Shown here: positions 6,007-7,029 of the stretch, piece by piece | How the letters are laid out: each line of letters begins with the position of its first letter | Numbering within the stretch: position 1 is the stretch's first letter | Assembly: GCA_020430865.1 (NCBI GenBank) | Contig: JAGQIY010001463.1 | Location: 1 to 7,029 of the forward strand | DNA: 7,029 nt | Direction: 5' to 3' | Source: Myxococcales bacterium | Lineage (GTDB): Bacteria; Myxococcota; Polyangia; Polyangiales; Polyangiaceae | Notes under the pieces: generated by a model | Databases searched by the model: none | Told to the model about the DNA's origin: nothing | What the model saw: only the letters and a program-made list of their open reading frames with translations | Translations under genes and position numbers: made by a program

Positions 6007-7029
6007 ATGAGAATCCATCTGAGTGCTGCCGCTGTCGCGGCCTGGATTGCCTCGAGCAGTGTTGCCCTGGCGCAACCTGCGCCTCCACCGGATGTGCCCG
6101 CTGCAGACGAGCCCGCGGACGCGGCGCCGGAGCAGCCGGCGGATGCGGCGCCTGGCGATCCGGACGCGCCGGCGGACCCCGCGGACTGCTCCGACCCAGA
6201 CAAGCCTTGCGAGAAGCCTGCGGGGGAGCCAGCCGAGCCGGCTCCGCCGCCCGAGCCCGCTCCTGCGCCCGAGCCTCCTGCACCCGAGCCTCCTGCGCCC
6301 GCTCCCGCTGCACCTGCCCCCGCGGTGGCTCCGCCGCCCGCGACACCTCCGCCGCAAGCCGCCGCTCCCATGGCGGACACGCCGCCGTCCGACGGCGGGG
6401 ACGCGAAGCCGCCAGAGACGACGTTCGGCATCGAGCTCAACGCGGGCGTGGGGCGTCGGCTCGAAGGTGCCTCCGAAGGTTTCCGCAACGCCTCGGGAGG
6501 CGATCTGGGGTTCGGTGGCGGGCTGTGGTTCGCTCCGAACCGCATGCTCAGTGTCGGACTCGGCTACGCTCGTCTGGGGCTAGGGACCGAGGAGACGCCG
6601 CCTCTGCAGGTATCGAGCCTGTCCGTCCACCGGCTCGCTGACACCGCCTGGCTACAGGGGCGCGTGTTCCCGCTGCGCGGCGACAAGGCGGGGCTGTTCC
6701 TCGCGGCAATGTTCGGGCTGAGCTGGCAGTCCATCGACGCCAACGGCACGCAGCTGGCCGAGGGCAGCGTCTTCGTCGATCCCTCCACGTCGTTCCAGTG
6801 CAGCGCCTCGGACGGCGCTCGCCTGGCGATGGGAGCTGGGGTGGGCGTCGACGTCGATGTGGAGCCCAACCTGGCGTTCATTGCGCAAGCGGACATTCAG
6901 GCGCATCAGCTGTCGAGTGACCCCGCCGACCTGGACGGCTGCGCGCAAGGCGCGGGCACGGCGACCGTGTTCTCGGGGCACATCGGCCTGCAGTACCGCT
7001 TCGACATCGGCGGTGGCGGCGGTGGGACC
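6007..7029 (+). CDS. Secreted Pro/Ala-rich protein with C-terminal outer-membrane beta-barrel-like domain (partial)
   Basis: The frame is open for 341 codons and runs off the window, so the C terminus is missing. Residues 1-22 are a signal peptide ending ALA before Gln23. Residues 23 to about 136 are a Pro/Ala/Glu/Asp-rich, presumably extended periplasmic segment. It includes APEPP-type units and a Cys61/Cys68 pair (DCSDPDKPC). From about residue 138 alternating aromatic/hydrophobic strands begin, with Gly-rich turns: FGIELNAGVGRRLEG, GFGGGLWFAPNRMLSVGLGY, LFLAAMFGLSW and FSGHIGLQYRFDIGG. This is the style of myxobacterial OmpA/OmpW-like porin or adhesin barrels. Cys265 and Cys312 could form a disulfide linking extracellular loops. 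Specific function is unknown. The Pro-rich stretch may span the periplasm or contact peptidoglycan. ATG 6007 is supported by the signal peptide, not by a ribosome binding site. Confidence 0.82.
   Translation, partial: MRIHLSAAAVAAWIASSSVALAQPAPPPDVPAADEPADAAPEQPADAAPGDPDAPADPADCSDPDKPCEKPAGEPAEPAPPPEPAPAPEPPAPEPPAPAPAAPAPAVAPPPATPPPQAAAPMADTPPSDGGDAKPPETTFGIELNAGVGRRLEGASEGFRNASGGDLGFGGGLWFAPNRMLSVGLGYARLGLGTEETPPLQVSSLSVHRLADTAWLQGRVFPLRGDKAGLFLAAMFGLSWQSIDANGTQLAEGSVFVDPSTSFQCSASDGARLAMGAGVGVDVDVEPNLAFIAQADIQAHQLSSDPADLDGCAQGAGTATVFSGHIGLQYRFDIGGGGGGT
6265..6324 (+). repeat. 15-bp imperfect tandem repeats encoding APEPP/APAPA
   Basis: Four in-frame 15-base units (6265-6279, 6280-6294, 6295-6309, 6310-6324) encode APEPP, APEPP, APAPA and APAPA. 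The first two differ by one base, implying recent duplication. They extend the Pro/Ala-rich linker of the barrel protein and could vary in number between strains. Confidence 0.7.

Noticed and set aside
5791..6545. Minus-strand open frames with Gly/Ala- or Arg-rich translations opposite the barrel gene
   Set aside because: They mirror the Pro/Ala-rich repeat coding of the plus strand, which has a signal peptide and strand-rich domain.

Overview
The window is about two-thirds G+C. Its gene content (secreted proteins with Pro/Ala-rich or Gly/Asp/Glu-rich tails, a split glycine decarboxylase, loosely packed monocistronic genes) suggests a chromosomal region of a large-genome myxobacterium (Myxococcota, perhaps the Polyangiales/Sorangiineae side). 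That assignment is an inference from style, not a database match. No insertion sequence, prophage, CRISPR array or other sign of an accessory island is visible, and the region looks like ordinary chromosome.

Layout, left to right. A small putative lipoprotein (9-659, +) ends in a tandem GGGDE-type repeat. A 169-base gap with two strong RNA hairpins leads into gcvPB (829-2367, +), the C-terminal (PLP-binding) subunit of the glycine cleavage system P-protein. Converging on it from the right is a coiled-coil protein of unknown function (3339-2392, -). Divergent from that is a fumarylacetoacetate hydrolase-family enzyme (3464-4216, +). Two serine tRNA genes follow on the minus strand, tRNA-Ser(CGA) at 4537-4451 and tRNA-Ser(GGA) at 4343-4257, with a consensus-like promoter just upstream of the pair. 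Divergent from them is a TetR/AcrR-family repressor (4734-5354, +). A 285-base non-coding stretch contains an AT-rich island, a sigma70-type promoter and two leader hairpins ahead of a 79-residue single-pass membrane protein (5640-5879, +). The window ends inside a secreted Pro/Ala-rich, probably outer-membrane beta-barrel protein (6007 to beyond 7029, +), which appears to be expressed from a leaderless promoter.

The genes do not form an obvious pathway or single operon. gcvPB and the FAH-family enzyme are carbon/amino-acid catabolism genes, and the tRNAs are housekeeping. The lipoprotein, the small membrane protein and the barrel protein belong to the envelope. I see no convincing new multi-gene system. 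The most interesting material is regulatory: the two-state-looking leader of gcvPB, the repeat-bearing spacer between the tRNAs, the palindrome ahead of the TetR gene, and the structured leader of the small membrane protein.
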